NCBI GenBank assembly: GCA_015233825.1
Contig: JADGIS010000006.1
Coordinates: 1 to 35,707, forward strand
Source of the DNA: Erysipelotrichaceae bacterium RD49
GTDB lineage: Bacteria > Bacillota_I > Bacilli_A > Erysipelotrichales > Erysipelotrichaceae
Length of the DNA stretch: 35,707 bases
Reading direction: 5' to 3'
Shown: positions 7,721 through 15,617 of the stretch, piece by piece
Layout: each line of letters begins with the position of its first letter
Position numbering within the stretch: the first letter of the stretch is position 1
Notes under the pieces: model-generated
Database searches by the model: none
What the model was told of the DNA's origin: nothing
The model's input: only the letters and a program-made list of their open reading frames with translations
Position numbers and translations under genes: made by a program

Positions 7721-7770
7721 AAAAAGAGCCAGAATCCTTACGACTCTGACTCCATTTCCGGCTCTTTTTT
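7721..7770 (-). terminator. truA terminator with the stop codon in its loop
   Basis: On the minus strand AAAAAAGAGCCGGAA (7756-7770) pairs with the complement at 7721-7734, and the latter ends in a T run. The truA stop codon (7738-7740) lies inside the loop, so the gene's last codons form the upstream arm. The mirrored A/T runs would also allow termination on the plus strand. Confidence 0.75.
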
Positions 7771-8547
7771 GCCCATCGCTTTATCCCGATCCAGATGCAG
7801 GTCGGGAAGCTCGTCAGGATAGCCGACAGCAACCAGATACAGCCCTTTAGCCGGGGCGTTAAAGCGGCAGGCATGCTTATCTTTGGCTTCCAGAATGCGT
7901 CTGAGTTCATCGGCATCAATCTGCCCGGTGGATACCGCAATCAAAGCCGCACTCATCATCCGCACCTGGTAGCGCAAAAAGCCATTGCCTTTAAAGACCA
8001 GGCGGATATCCTTGCCCTCTTCAAGAACATCAATCGAATGGATCGTTTTAACGCGCGGTTTTCGTGGATCAATCTGCGCGTTGCAAAACGAAGTAAAATC
8101 ATGGGTTCCCTCTAGTATTTTTGCCGCTTGGCGCATCTTTTCCAAATCCATCGGTCGATACACATACGTTTTATAGGCATCGGTAAACGGATTATCCCGT
8201 TCGGTGGTGATGACATATTCATAGTGCTTTGAGATGGCGGAAAAGCGGGCGTGGAAGTGGTCGGGGACTTTTTGGACGCTTTGAATTCGGATGTCTTTAG
8301 GCAGCAGCGTATTTAAGGCCATGTAATAACCGTATTCAGAAATATTATCCGGTCCATCAAAATGAAAAACCTGTCCCAGCGCGTGCACACCGGCATCTGT
8401 TCGGCCGGCAGCCGTGATGGCAGCAGGTTGATGGATCACTTTTTTTAAAGCTTCTTCAATCACCGTTTGAATGCCTTGGGAGTTGATCTGTTTCTGAAAT
8501 CCGGCATAGCGATGGCCGTCATAGGCAACAATCACTTTATACCGCAT
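7738..8547 (-). CDS. truA: tRNA pseudouridine(38-40) synthase
   Basis: 269 residues. Converts U38-U40 of the anticodon arm to pseudouridine in many tRNAs. Seen: YDGHRYAGFQKQ at the N-terminus, the catalytic-Asp motif AGRTDAGVHALGQV near residues 47-60, and the C-terminal FLRYQVRMM segment. Length is slightly above the usual 245-260 because of an acidic C-terminal tail (KKEPEMESES). Start ATG at 8547 has TGGAGAAGAATA upstream. It is 47 bases after ecfT, the conserved Firmicute order. The terminator overlaps its 3' end. Confidence 0.97.
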   Translation of the reverse strand: MRYKVIVAYDGHRYAGFQKQINSQGIQTVIEEALKKVIHQPAAITAAGRTDAGVHALGQVFHFDGPDNISEYGYYMALNTLLPKDIRIQSVQKVPDHFHARFSAISKHYEYVITTERDNPFTDAYKTYVYRPMDLEKMRQAAKILEGTHDFTSFCNAQIDPRKPRVKTIHSIDVLEEGKDIRLVFKGNGFLRYQVRMMSAALIAVSTGQIDADELRRILEAKDKHACRFNAPAKGLYLVAVGYPDELPDLHLDRDKAMGKKEPEMESES

Positions 8548-8594
8548 TATTCTTCTCCATTTGAGTTTAATTTAAGTTTTCAGTTGAGTCGATC

Positions 8595-9392
8595 TTACAG
8601 CCAGGCAATCGCAATATCGATGGCCAGGACCAGGAAAGCCAAAGCCAGACCGATATAGTCAATTGAGGTCATCTTCAGGGTTTTGTAGCGGGTGCGAGGA
8701 CGTGATGGATCATACCCGCGGGCTTCCATGGCATTCGCTAACTGGTCTGCCCGATCAAACGCGGAAACAAACAACGGAACAATCAGCGAAAGAACGGCAC
8801 TGATTTTCTCCTTGAAGGTTCCATTCTGCATATCCACCCCGCGTGAAGCCTGGGCGTTCATGATGCGGTTGGTTTCATCAATTAACGTTGGAATAAACCG
8901 CAGCGCAATCGAAATCATCATGGCAATGACATGGGCAGGCAGTCCGATTTTTTCAAAAGGCTTGAGCAGCTTCTCAATCCCCAGTGTCAGATCCAGCGGT
9001 TTGGTCGTTGCCGTCAGAATCGTGCACAGAATAATCATCAGCGTCAGGCGGATGACAATATAAGCCGTCTGCACCAAGGCATCGGAGTAGACTTTAAACC
9101 AGCCCCATGAAATCAACAGGGTTCCGGTATGCATGACCAGGACATTGATGACAAGCAGAAAGACCATCATCAGCATCATAGGCTTGAGCGAGCGCATCGC
9201 AAAGGATAAGGACAGCTTGGAAAGATAAAGAGCCAGCAGGATGAAGGCGACAATGGGAACATATCCCCAGAACCCAGCTGGAATAAAGATGGCAATCATC
9301 AAGATGAATAAAATCGAAATCTTGGCGCGTGGATCCATTTGATTGACCAGCGAGTTCATCGGCAAATAGCGGCCTAAAGCAATATTATTCAT
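8595..9392 (-). CDS. ecfT: ECF transporter transmembrane scaffold EcfT
   Basis: 265 residues with several hydrophobic helices (roughly 30-70, 75-100, 110-135, 240-262). EcfT joins the two ATPases to interchangeable substrate-binding S proteins for vitamins and metals. Seen: start MNNIALGRYLPMNSLVNQMDPRAK, and the coupling-helix Ala-Arg-Gly type motifs AQASRG and AMEARGYDPSRPRT that dock on the ATPases. Its ATG lies inside the 3' end of ecfA2 (8-base overlap), implying coupled translation. No S component is in the window, as expected for a shared (group II) ECF module. Confidence 0.95.
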   Translation of the reverse strand: MNNIALGRYLPMNSLVNQMDPRAKISILFILMIAIFIPAGFWGYVPIVAFILLALYLSKLSLSFAMRSLKPMMLMMVFLLVINVLVMHTGTLLISWGWFKVYSDALVQTAYIVIRLTLMIILCTILTATTKPLDLTLGIEKLLKPFEKIGLPAHVIAMMISIALRFIPTLIDETNRIMNAQASRGVDMQNGTFKEKISAVLSLIVPLFVSAFDRADQLANAMEARGYDPSRPRTRYKTLKMTSIDYIGLALAFLVLAIDIAIAWL

Positions 9393-10245
9393 GTCCGGCC
9401 ACCTGGCTTTCTACTTCTTTGGCCAGTTCATCGAGCGAGTAGGTATCAGGATTGATCTGGAAGCCTTTGTTTTGAAGGGTTTCCTTGAGGTTGACGATGC
9501 CTGGCGGATTGATATGGATCTCCCGCAGGATTTCAGGATGTTTAAAAAACTCATGAACCGGCAGCTGGGTCTTGACCTGGCCGTCGGCTAAGACAATCAC
9601 CTCATCACAATACTCCAGCACATGCTCCATGTCGTGGCTGACCAGCAAAATCGTCTTGCCAGCCTGTTGATTGAGGCGCATGAACAGATTCATCATCTCT
9701 TTGGCTGACTGCGGATCCAGGCCGGCTGCCGGCTCATCGAGCACCAGCACTTCCGGGTCCTGCACCAGAATACCGGCAATTGCCACGCGTCGTTTCTGCC
9801 CGCCGGAAAGTTCAAAGGGCGAACGTTCCAGATAGCTTTCATCCAGACCAACTAAGGGCAGGACTTCTTTGATGCGCTGATTGGTTTCTTCTTCGGAGAT
9901 GCCGAAATTTTTCGGCCCGAACGCAATATCCTTGGCGATCGTCTCTTCAAAAAGCTGGTATTCCGGAAACTGGAAGACCAGGCCGACCTTTTTGCGCAGC
10001 ATCTTGGCATCTTTAAGCTTGGTGTCGGGGGTGATCTGAAAGCCGGCAATCTCCACGCTGCCTTTTGTCGGCTTTAACAAAGCGTTGAGATGCTGGACCA
10101 GTGTTGATTTGCCCGAACCTGTCTGGCCGATAATGGCCGTTACTTTCCCTTCCGGAATTTCTAAATTTACGCCTTTAAGGGCTTGGTGTTCGAATGGAGT
10201 GCCAGGTGAGTAGGTATATTCTAAATCGTTTATTTTGATGGACAT
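9385..10245 (-). CDS. ecfA2: ECF transporter ATPase EcfA2
   Basis: 286 residues. One of two ATPases of the shared ECF vitamin/metal transporter module. Seen: Walker A GQTGSGKST (near 40-48), Q-loop in VFQFPEYQLFEETI, signature LSGGQKRRVAIAGIL (near 144), Walker B VLVLDEPAAGLDPQS and switch His in LVSHDMEHVL. The C-terminal extension after residue 230 is typical of EcfA proteins. It overlaps ecfA1 by 16 bases and ecfT by 8 bases, so the three genes are one translationally coupled operon. Confidence 0.95.
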   Translation of the reverse strand: MSIKINDLEYTYSPGTPFEHQALKGVNLEIPEGKVTAIIGQTGSGKSTLVQHLNALLKPTKGSVEIAGFQITPDTKLKDAKMLRKKVGLVFQFPEYQLFEETIAKDIAFGPKNFGISEEETNQRIKEVLPLVGLDESYLERSPFELSGGQKRRVAIAGILVQDPEVLVLDEPAAGLDPQSAKEMMNLFMRLNQQAGKTILLVSHDMEHVLEYCDEVIVLADGQVKTQLPVHEFFKHPEILREIHINPPGIVNLKETLQNKGFQINPDTYSLDELAKEVESQVAGHE

Positions 10246-11048
10246 AATTCCTCCACAAGCGCTTCTGTTGATAAGACTGGCGAAACATTCAGACCCGCTT
10301 TTTGAAAGGCTTTAGCCGCTTTTAAGGCAAACGGCAGTTCAAGACGGAGCCTGCTCATGAGTTCTTCATTCATGAACACATCTTCTGGTCTGCCGACGGC
10401 CGCAACTTCACCTTGGTCGAGAACGACAACCTGCTCAGCTTGGGAGGCTTCTTCCATATCATGCGTAATCGAAAGAATCGTAATGTTCTTTTCCTGGTTC
10501 AGTTTGCGGATCTGGGCATTGACGCTGGCTTTGCCCTGCGGATCCAGCATGCTCGTGGATTCATCAAAAATGATGATATCAGGGGCCATCGCTAAGATGC
10601 CGGCAATGGCAACGCGCTGCTTCTGCCCACCGGATAAGTTCGTCGGCTCGGCATCCAGATACGCACTCATGCCGACCTTTGCGGCACTCTCTTCGATCAT
10701 CGCCTGCATATCTTCTGTTGGAACGCAATGGTTTTCCAGACCGAAGGCGATATCATCCGCGACGGTCGATCCAATGAACTGGTTGTCTGGATTCTGGAAT
10801 ACAATCCCCACGTGATCACGGACCTGCGACAGGTTTTCGTCACTGAGGGTCTGGCCTAATACTTTGATCTGTCCTGCTCCAGGCTCTAACAGGCCGATAA
10901 TGAGCTTGGCCAGAGTGGATTTCCCTGACCCGTTATGACCAACGATCGCTGTGTAACTTCCTTTAGGGATCGTAAGAGATAGATTTTTTAAAACCGGGTT
11001 CTCGCCGTCATACGAAAACGAGAGATGATCTAACGCAATGGCTTCCAT
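10230..11048 (-). CDS. ecfA1: ECF transporter ATPase EcfA1
   Basis: 272 residues, partner ATPase of EcfA2. Seen: Walker A GHNGSGKSTLAK (near 37-48), Q-loop VFQNPDNQFIGSTV, signature LSGGQKQRVAIAGILA (near 140), Walker B IIIFDESTSMLDPQG with catalytic Glu, and ILSITHDMEEA with the switch His. The FDESTSMLDP form is the usual distinction of EcfA1 from EcfA2. Start at 11048 with AAAGGCGGAG 5-6 bases upstream. First gene of ecfA1-ecfA2-ecfT-truA, which is separated from rplQ here by five other kilobase-scale features, unlike the direct junction in many Firmicutes. Confidence 0.95.
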   Translation of the reverse strand: MEAIALDHLSFSYDGENPVLKNLSLTIPKGSYTAIVGHNGSGKSTLAKLIIGLLEPGAGQIKVLGQTLSDENLSQVRDHVGIVFQNPDNQFIGSTVADDIAFGLENHCVPTEDMQAMIEESAAKVGMSAYLDAEPTNLSGGQKQRVAIAGILAMAPDIIIFDESTSMLDPQGKASVNAQIRKLNQEKNITILSITHDMEEASQAEQVVVLDQGEVAAVGRPEDVFMNEELMSRLRLELPFALKAAKAFQKAGLNVSPVLSTEALVEELCPSK

Positions 11049-11076
11049 AGTCTCCGCCTTTCCAAATGTCCAATGT

Positions 11077-11082
11077 ATTATA
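11077..11082 (-). promoter_or_regulatory. Candidate -10 box of the ecfA1 operon
   Basis: Perfect TATAAT on the minus strand 28 bases before the ecfA1 start. The matching -35 at a 17-18 base distance is poor (GCAAGA or GGCAAG). Confidence 0.5.
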
Positions 11083-11263
11083 CAAAAGGAATGCTGTTTT
11101 CTTGCCTATTGCTACTTTCATATCTTGTTTCCCTCTGTTTTTAAAGGGGTTTCAAAATATTCAGTGCTTTTTTGAATGTTCAAAGAAAAAGAACACCGCA
11201 AATGAGATAAAGACCTGGATGGTCTGCGTATCCATTTTCGATGTTCCGGATTCAGGCTGAGAG

Positions 11264-11758
11264 TTAGCGGATCCATTCAATTCGTTTGGGATCAAAACGG
11301 TCCTGCACTTTGGCCGGACCAGCTGGATGGCCGAGTGGAATTAAGGCATAGGGTTCAATGTCCTCTTTCAGCTTCAAAAGCTTGGCCATCGCCTCCATCC
11401 GCTCTTTTAAAGGCGCCACCCCAAGGCAGACGCCGCCAAGATTCTGGGCCGTGATCTCCAACAGCATATTTTCGATGCAGATGCCCATATCAATCGCATT
11501 ATAAGGCGGGCAGGCATTGTCCTTATGGCAGAGCACCGCCAGCAAAACAGGCGCATCGGCCGCAAAATGGGAATAGGGTGAAATCTCGGAGAGCTGTTTT
11601 TTAAGCTCGGGATTGGTCACCACCACAAAAGACCAGGGCCGCGCGTTCATAGCGGAAGGAGCCTGCATACCGGCCTTTAAAATATTGAGGATCTGTTCGT
11701 CACTGACAGGCTCATCTGTCCACTGGCGAACCGATGTACGCGCAAAAATTGGATTCAT
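11264..11758 (-). CDS. Nitroreductase-family FMN oxidoreductase
   Basis: 164 residues. Family enzymes are FMN-bound homodimers that reduce nitro groups, quinones or flavin with NAD(P)H. Seen: FARTSVRQWTDEPVSDEQI at the N-terminus, where the conserved Arg-x-Ser-x-Arg contacts the FMN phosphate, APSAMNARPWSFVVV, and LGGVCLGVAPLKERM near the C-terminus. At 164 residues it is a short, single-domain member. Start at 11758 with AAGGAAG upstream. It sits alone between the ecf operon and the acidic-protein operon. Substrate not predictable. Confidence 0.9.
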   Translation of the reverse strand: MNPIFARTSVRQWTDEPVSDEQILNILKAGMQAPSAMNARPWSFVVVTNPELKKQLSEISPYSHFAADAPVLLAVLCHKDNACPPYNAIDMGICIENMLLEITAQNLGGVCLGVAPLKERMEAMAKLLKLKEDIEPYALIPLGHPAGPAKVQDRFDPKRIEWIR

Positions 11759-11953
11759 CGTGCTTCCTTTCTCTAGATCTCTGGCAAAGTCAATGGGGGG
11801 GGCAAATCTGTTTGAAATAATCTGGCTTTGCAGATCTAGCTGTATACAGCTTCATTATAAAATCCAACTCTCCAAGTGGTCTCTGTTTTGCCATAGGTTC
11901 TTTCAAGTCTTATCCATTCCTTCAACTTCAAAAAAACGAAGATCAAAAATTAA

Positions 11954-11990
11954 AAAAGCCAGGTTCTAGAAAAGCAAAGCCTGGCTTTTT
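11954..11990 (-). terminator. Terminator of the trmR-like operon
   Basis: On the minus strand AAAGCCAGG pairs with CCTGGCTTT (arms 11954-11963 and 11980-11990) and is followed by a T run (11952-11957). It lies 10 bases past the stop codon at 12000. A run of Ts on the other strand also makes it potentially bidirectional. Confidence 0.85.
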
Positions 11991-11999
11991 GGGAAAAGG

Positions 12000-12461
12000 C
12001 TATTCAAACGCAAATCCAAGATAAGTTGCATTGGTGCTGACCAGCAGTTTTTTGAGAAGCTGGTCGAATTCTTCGATTTCCTGGCGGTCTTTCGGACCAT
12101 GGATCACTGCATCTAAAACTTTGGTCTCCTTTTCGTAGGTGCTGGAATAGCCAGCCTCGGCCAGTTCCTTCTGGAACTCTTCCGCATTGGCTGGATCAAC
12201 CAAGAAAGACAGAGTAACTGCTGCGTCATCGCTTAATTCGTTCCATTCTCCAAGATCCTGATCGAGATATTCTTCATCTCCAACCGCATAAGCGGTTGGA
12301 ACTTCGTCCACACCCTCATCCGCTTCATTGTCCATTAAATAAGCATCCAGTTCATCCATTCTGGCATTTCGTCTTTCGATCAGCCGTAAAATGACCATGA
12401 CAGCGCCGGCAATCGCTGCCAGAGCGGCCAGGACTTTTAAAACTTTTTCTAATGTTTTCAT
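12000..12461 (-). CDS. Small membrane-anchored acidic protein of unknown function
   Basis: 153 residues. Start at 12461 (MKTLEKVLKV) chosen because GAGGTTGTC lies directly upstream; a longer open frame to 12599 overlaps the previous gene with no start signal. Seen: one hydrophobic helix (about residues 5-26), a basic stretch LIERRNAR, an acidic linker (residues 35-70 with many Asp/Glu), and a compact C-terminal domain (about 80-153) containing AVTLSFLVDPANAEEF and YLGFAFE, which looks like an alternating beta/alpha fold. I do not recognise the family. It is last in the trmR-like operon, 49 bases after the previous gene. Membrane topology is ambiguous, since both flanks of the helix are basic. 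Confidence 0.75.
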   Translation of the reverse strand: MKTLEKVLKVLAALAAIAGAVMVILRLIERRNARMDELDAYLMDNEADEGVDEVPTAYAVGDEEYLDQDLGEWNELSDDAAVTLSFLVDPANAEEFQKELAEAGYSSTYEKETKVLDAVIHGPKDRQEIEEFDQLLKKLLVSTNATYLGFAFE

Positions 12462-12510
12462 GACAACCTCATTTACTTCTTTTCTATTCAGAGTCGAAGA
12501 ATCCAGTTCT

Positions 12511-12861
12511 TTATTCAGCTGTATTTTCAGCTGGACTTTCTTGCGTTTCAGGCTTTGGAAGTTCCGCTTCAACAGGGGCAATAGCTGGAACTGATTCAAC
12601 TTCTTTTGGCTTTTCAGCTTCCGCGAGTGGTTTTACCACGCCTTCAGGAGCAATGGCAGGTAAAGCTTCTTCTTCATTCTTTTCAGAAACGGAAGCGGGC
12701 GCCGGCACTTCGCTTTCTTCAGGTTCATCTTCGTAGTGATCATCATCCAGCATCAGATCGTCATCCGCTTTTTGATTGTCTTCGGTCAGCTTTTTAACGC
12801 CTTCAAGAATCAGACCGGCTGCGCCTACTAACAAGGCACCTTTCAACAGAAATTTAAGCAT
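12511..12861 (-). CDS. Acidic, Pro/Ala/Glu-rich protein with N-terminal membrane anchor
   Basis: 116 residues, not recognised. Seen: a hydrophobic segment (residues 5-21, LLKGALLVGAAGLILEG), an Asp/Glu block (about 34-56) and then a low-complexity Pro/Ala/Glu/Val region with an approximate internal repeat (PAIAPEGVVKPLAEAEKP then PAIAPVEAELPKPETQ). Such composition predicts disorder. Ribosome binding site GGAGGAAACAGC upstream. It overlaps the end of the trmR-like gene by 8 bases, which implies co-translation, and precedes a second small anchored acidic protein. Function unknown. Confidence 0.75.
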   Translation of the reverse strand: MLKFLLKGALLVGAAGLILEGVKKLTEDNQKADDDLMLDDDHYEDEPEESEVPAPASVSEKNEEEALPAIAPEGVVKPLAEAEKPKEVESVPAIAPVEAELPKPETQESPAENTAE

Positions 12862-13447
12862 GCTGTTTCCTCCTTCTTGTCAATGCAATCCCATCCCCGG
12901 TATCTAAAATCTCGGTTTCAAAATCTTCAAGTGATTCAAGAAATTCCCGATAGCGCTGCAGTCGTTTGATCAGACCTTTGGTATGGCGGTTTTTTGTCCG
13001 CTCGGGGTGCAGCACCAGGCCATGAAAAAACATGTTATCCGAGACAATGACGCCATCCTCACTTAAATAAGGGGCATACCGCTCGAAAAACCGCCGGTAC
13101 TGGCCTTTGGCAGCATCAATAAAGATCAGATCGTAGGTTTCATGAGGAATATCAGTCTCCAGCGCATCGCCTTCAATGAGCATCACTCGCTCTTCCAGGC
13201 CCGCTTTTTGGATATTTTCACGGGCAAGAGCAGCCATTTCGGGATCTTTTTCAATCGTCACAACATGCAGTCCATCCACTGTCATCGCCGCATCGATGGC
13301 CGTGCGGCCAATGGCAGTTCCAATTTCGAGAAACCATTTAGGCTGAAGGCTCTTGAGCAGAGATTCCATATATTCCATTGAATCCGCCTGCAAAATGGGA
13401 ACGAGATGTACAATTCCATATCGTGTCAGCTCGTCAAACGTATTCAT
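12854..13447 (-). CDS. trmR: SAM-dependent O-methyltransferase, probable tRNA 5-hydroxyuridine methyltransferase TrmR
   Basis: 197 residues of the class I, O-methyltransferase family 3. Seen: SAM-binding FLEIGTAIGRTAI (near residues 39-51), acidic end of strand two VVTIEKDPEMA, GDALETDIP, and the IFIDAAKGQYRRFF and VIVSDNMFF motifs. Known: Bacillus TrmR (YrrM) methylates 5-hydroxyuridine at tRNA position 34. The match is to the family; the tRNA role is inferred. Odd: no Shine-Dalgarno precedes the ATG at 13447, and a weak -10-like sequence lies about 8 bases upstream, so a leaderless or alternative start is possible. The partners trhP/udk often found nearby are absent; instead two acidic membrane-anchored genes follow. 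Confidence 0.85.
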   Translation of the reverse strand: MNTFDELTRYGIVHLVPILQADSMEYMESLLKSLQPKWFLEIGTAIGRTAIDAAMTVDGLHVVTIEKDPEMAALARENIQKAGLEERVMLIEGDALETDIPHETYDLIFIDAAKGQYRRFFERYAPYLSEDGVIVSDNMFFHGLVLHPERTKNRHTKGLIKRLQRYREFLESLEDFETEILDTGDGIALTRRRKQHA

Positions 13448-13562
13448 AAAATGATGGTATCACAAAATGAGTTTGCAAGGTTTTCAGACTCTTAAAGACT
13501 GGTCAGAGTGCGTGAAAGAGCTGAATTCTTGCCCAGGCCAAATCGATTTTCGCACACGTTTG

Positions 13563-13598
13563 TGGGCATGAAAAGAACAGAGCATCTTTTCATGCCCA
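13563..13598. repeat. Perfect 14-bp stem-loop without a U-tract
   Basis: TGGGCATGAAAAGA (13563-13576) pairs fully with TCTTTTCATGCCCA (13585-13598) across an 8-base loop. Neither strand has a following T run, so it is not an ordinary intrinsic terminator. It may be an RNA structural element or a protein-binding site. Confidence 0.7.
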
Positions 13599-13730
13599 TC
13601 TGCAACCTGTCTCAACAGGCTGTGTCTTTTCTTTCTTCGATCCGCGCGACAGCCCAGAACCCTGATTCCTGCCTGTTGGCTGCCTGCTCTGATCAGAAGT
13701 GTTTTTGGATCCGGTCCAATCAAAACACCA

Positions 13731-13765
13731 TAAAAAAAAGCAGAAGACACTTCATCTCCTGCTTT
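13731..13765 (-). terminator. Terminator of the rpmJ-rplQ (alpha) operon
   Basis: On the minus strand AAAGCAG pairs with CTGCTTT (13759-13765 and 13737-13743), with further partial pairing (AGA/TCT), and runs into eight Ts (13732-13739). It lies 18 bases past the rplQ stop codon. Confidence 0.88.
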
Positions 13766-13782
13766 ACTTGTATAGATTTGAA

Positions 13783-14145
13783 TTACTTCACAAATTCAAC
13801 GATAGCCATTGGGGCAGCATCACCGCGGCGGATCCGTGTTTTTACAACACGAGTATATCCACCATTACGGTCTTTGTAAGCTGGACCAATTTCGTTGAAG
13901 AGCTTCTGCAGTGCAGTGGTTCCATCTTCATCCACTTCAACGTTGCGAACAAATGCAGCAGCCTGGCGGCGTGCGTGCAGATCACCACGTTTAGCGAGAG
14001 TGACAAGACGATCCATAACTGAACTGAGCTCTTTGGCTTTCATTTCAGTGGTTTCCATGCTGCCGTTTTCGATCAGGGAAGTAGCCATGTTGCGAAGCAG
14101 GGCTTTTCGATGATCGGAAGTGCGGCCAAGTTTACGGTTTTTCAT
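13783..14145 (-). CDS. rplQ: 50S ribosomal protein L17
   Basis: 120 residues, the usual length for Gram-positive bacteria. Recognised by [25 protein letters not shown] and the C-terminal [24 protein letters not shown]. Lines the 50S exit-tunnel surface. Nine bases after rpoA, the conserved end of the alpha operon, and followed by a terminator. Confidence 0.98.
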   Translation of the reverse strand: MKNRKLGRTSDHRKALLRNMATSLIENGSMETTEMKAKELSSVMDRLVTLAKRGDLHARRQAAAFVRNVEVDEDGTTALQKLFNEIGPAYKDRNGGYTRVVKTRIRRGDAAPMAIVEFVK

Positions 14146-14154
14146 CTTCGACTC

Positions 14155-15114
14155 CTATGCGTTGTCTCCACCGGATCTGAAATGCAGACCCAGAGAGTAG
14201 ATTTTGTCTTTAATTTCCTGCAGCGATTTCTTACCGAGGTTGCGAACATGCTGCATTTCATATTCAGTCTTCTGGCACAGTTCGTCGACCGTGGAAATTC
14301 CCGCACGTTTCAAACAGTTGTAAGAACGTACCGAGAGTTCAAGATCTTCGATCATCTTGGATTTGAGAGAAGCATCCCGTTCTTTCGTGGTTTCTTCTTC
14401 CGCTTCCTGCGCGTTCTTCAAAGCGAAGTCTGCTTCAGTGATGATCGAGAGATGGTCCCGAAGAATTTTCGATGCGATCGAAAGTGTTTCAGATGGTTTG
14501 AGTGTTCCATCCGTATCGATTTCCATGGTCAGTACATCGTATGGTTTTCCGTCCTCATTAAATTTCTGAACGGAATGATAGGCAACGCGTTTTACTGGGG
14601 AGAACAGAGAGTCGGTGTAGATAATGCCAAGTGGTGCACTATCGCCGGACTGTCTGTGCTTGTTGATATCCGCTCCGACATAGCCGCGGCCAAGTTTGGC
14701 CTGCATTTCCATAGAAAATTCTTTGCCGGCGGAAAGCGTACAGATCGGCAGATCCGGATTGAGCACTTCAACTCCTTCCGGACACTTAATATCCTTCGCA
14801 GTAACAACGCAAGGTCCTGTTTCATGAATGCGCAATGTGTAAATGTTGTTGTCACTGATATTGATTTTTAAAATGAGCTGTTTGAGATTGAGGATAATCT
14901 TGCTGACATCTTCAGCAACGCCCTCAATACCTGTAAACTCGTGATATACCTCATCAATACGAATGCTGAAAACAGCACCGCCTGGAATTGCCGAAAGCAA
15001 AACACGTCTTAGTGCATTACCCAGCGTGATTCCGAACTGATCGGGAAGGGGCGCCATCTCAAATTTTCCGGAAGTCTGATTTTCTTCCAGGGTGGTGATT
15101 TCGTATTGTGTCAT
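14155..15114 (-). CDS. rpoA: RNA polymerase alpha subunit
   Basis: 319 residues. The N-terminal domain (1-230) dimerises and nucleates core polymerase; LGNALRRVLLSAIPG (near 32-46) is the conserved assembly motif. The C-terminal domain (about 245-319) contacts UP elements and activators and includes LELSVRSYNCLKRAGISTVDEL and LGKKSLQEI. Start at 15114 has AAGGAGG 8 bases upstream. Standard alpha-operon position between rpsK (88 bases upstream) and rplQ (9 bases downstream). Confidence 0.98.
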   Translation of the reverse strand: MTQYEITTLEENQTSGKFEMAPLPDQFGITLGNALRRVLLSAIPGGAVFSIRIDEVYHEFTGIEGVAEDVSKIILNLKQLILKINISDNNIYTLRIHETGPCVVTAKDIKCPEGVEVLNPDLPICTLSAGKEFSMEMQAKLGRGYVGADINKHRQSGDSAPLGIIYTDSLFSPVKRVAYHSVQKFNEDGKPYDVLTMEIDTDGTLKPSETLSIASKILRDHLSIITEADFALKNAQEAEEETTKERDASLKSKMIEDLELSVRSYNCLKRAGISTVDELCQKTEYEMQHVRNLGKKSLQEIKDKIYSLGLHFRSGGDNA

Positions 15115-15202
15115 CTGCCGTACCTCCTTAATGTCCCAAAAAACTGAAGAACTGGTTTCCTGTCAATTGTTTTCCTTTACAGTTTAACAAGTAATCAGGA
15201 AA

Positions 15203-15595
15203 TTAGCCGCGTGGCCGCTTAGGCGGACGGCATCCGTTATGTGGGATTGGTGTTACGTCATTGATCATAGTGATATCCAGACCTGCTACCTGCAGAGCGC
15301 GGACAGCAGCTTCACGTCCAGGACCTGGACCTTTAACTTCTACTGCCACGGATTTCATTCCATGATCCATTGCAGCTTTGCCAGCTGCTTCTGCTGCCAT
15401 CTGAGCAGCATAAGGAGTGCTCTTACGGCTTCCTTTGAATCCTAAAGCTCCAGCAGAGCTCCAGGAAATAGCGTTTCCGCCTTCGTCAGTAATTGTTACG
15501 ATCGTGTTGTTAAAAGTAGAATGGATGTGAGCCATACCTCTGGCAACATTCTTTTTAACGCGACGTTTTCTGACCTGCTGTTGTTTCTTTGCCAT
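15203..15595 (-). CDS. rpsK: 30S ribosomal protein S11
   Basis: 130 residues. Recognised by [41 protein letters not shown] and the C-terminal [17 protein letters not shown]. Forms the platform of the 30S next to S7 and the Shine-Dalgarno cleft. The 88-base gap to rpoA is the largest inside this operon and carries no convincing terminator. Confidence 0.98.
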   Translation of the reverse strand: MAKKQQQVRKRRVKKNVARGMAHIHSTFNNTIVTITDEGGNAISWSSAGALGFKGSRKSTPYAAQMAAEAAGKAAMDHGMKSVAVEVKGPGPGREAAVRALQVAGLDITMINDVTPIPHNGCRPPKRPRG

Positions 15596-15617
15596 ATTAG
15601 TATTTCACCTGTCCTTT

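Larger units (their letters stand above)
7301..7737. other. truA-rplM intergenic region
   Basis: 437 bases. It holds the truA terminator at one end and the rplM promoter and leader at the other. Between them (about 7474-7645) the minus strand has an open stretch of about 55 codons ending ...EYNEKITDG-stop, with protein-like composition but no ATG and no ribosome binding site. It could be a gene remnant or chance. No function is assigned. Confidence 0.4.
13448..13782. other. rplQ-trmR intergenic region with strong hairpins
   Basis: 335 bases without a gene. It holds the rplQ terminator and, beyond it, a perfect 14-bp hairpin (13563-13598) and two further, mutually overlapping short inverted repeats (13606-13619 and 13618-13654). 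It should also contain the trmR promoter, for which no clear -35/-10 pair is visible. Confidence 0.5.

Noticed and set aside
8595-11048. ECF ATPase/transmembrane module next to ribosomal genes as a novelty
   Set aside because: The ecfA1-ecfA2-ecfT-truA order near the alpha operon and rplM-rpsI is the well-known Firmicute arrangement.
15115-15202. A perfect TTGACA in the rpsK-rpoA gap as an internal rpoA promoter
   Set aside because: No acceptable -10 box at 15-19 bases; the gene is otherwise part of the rpmJ operon.
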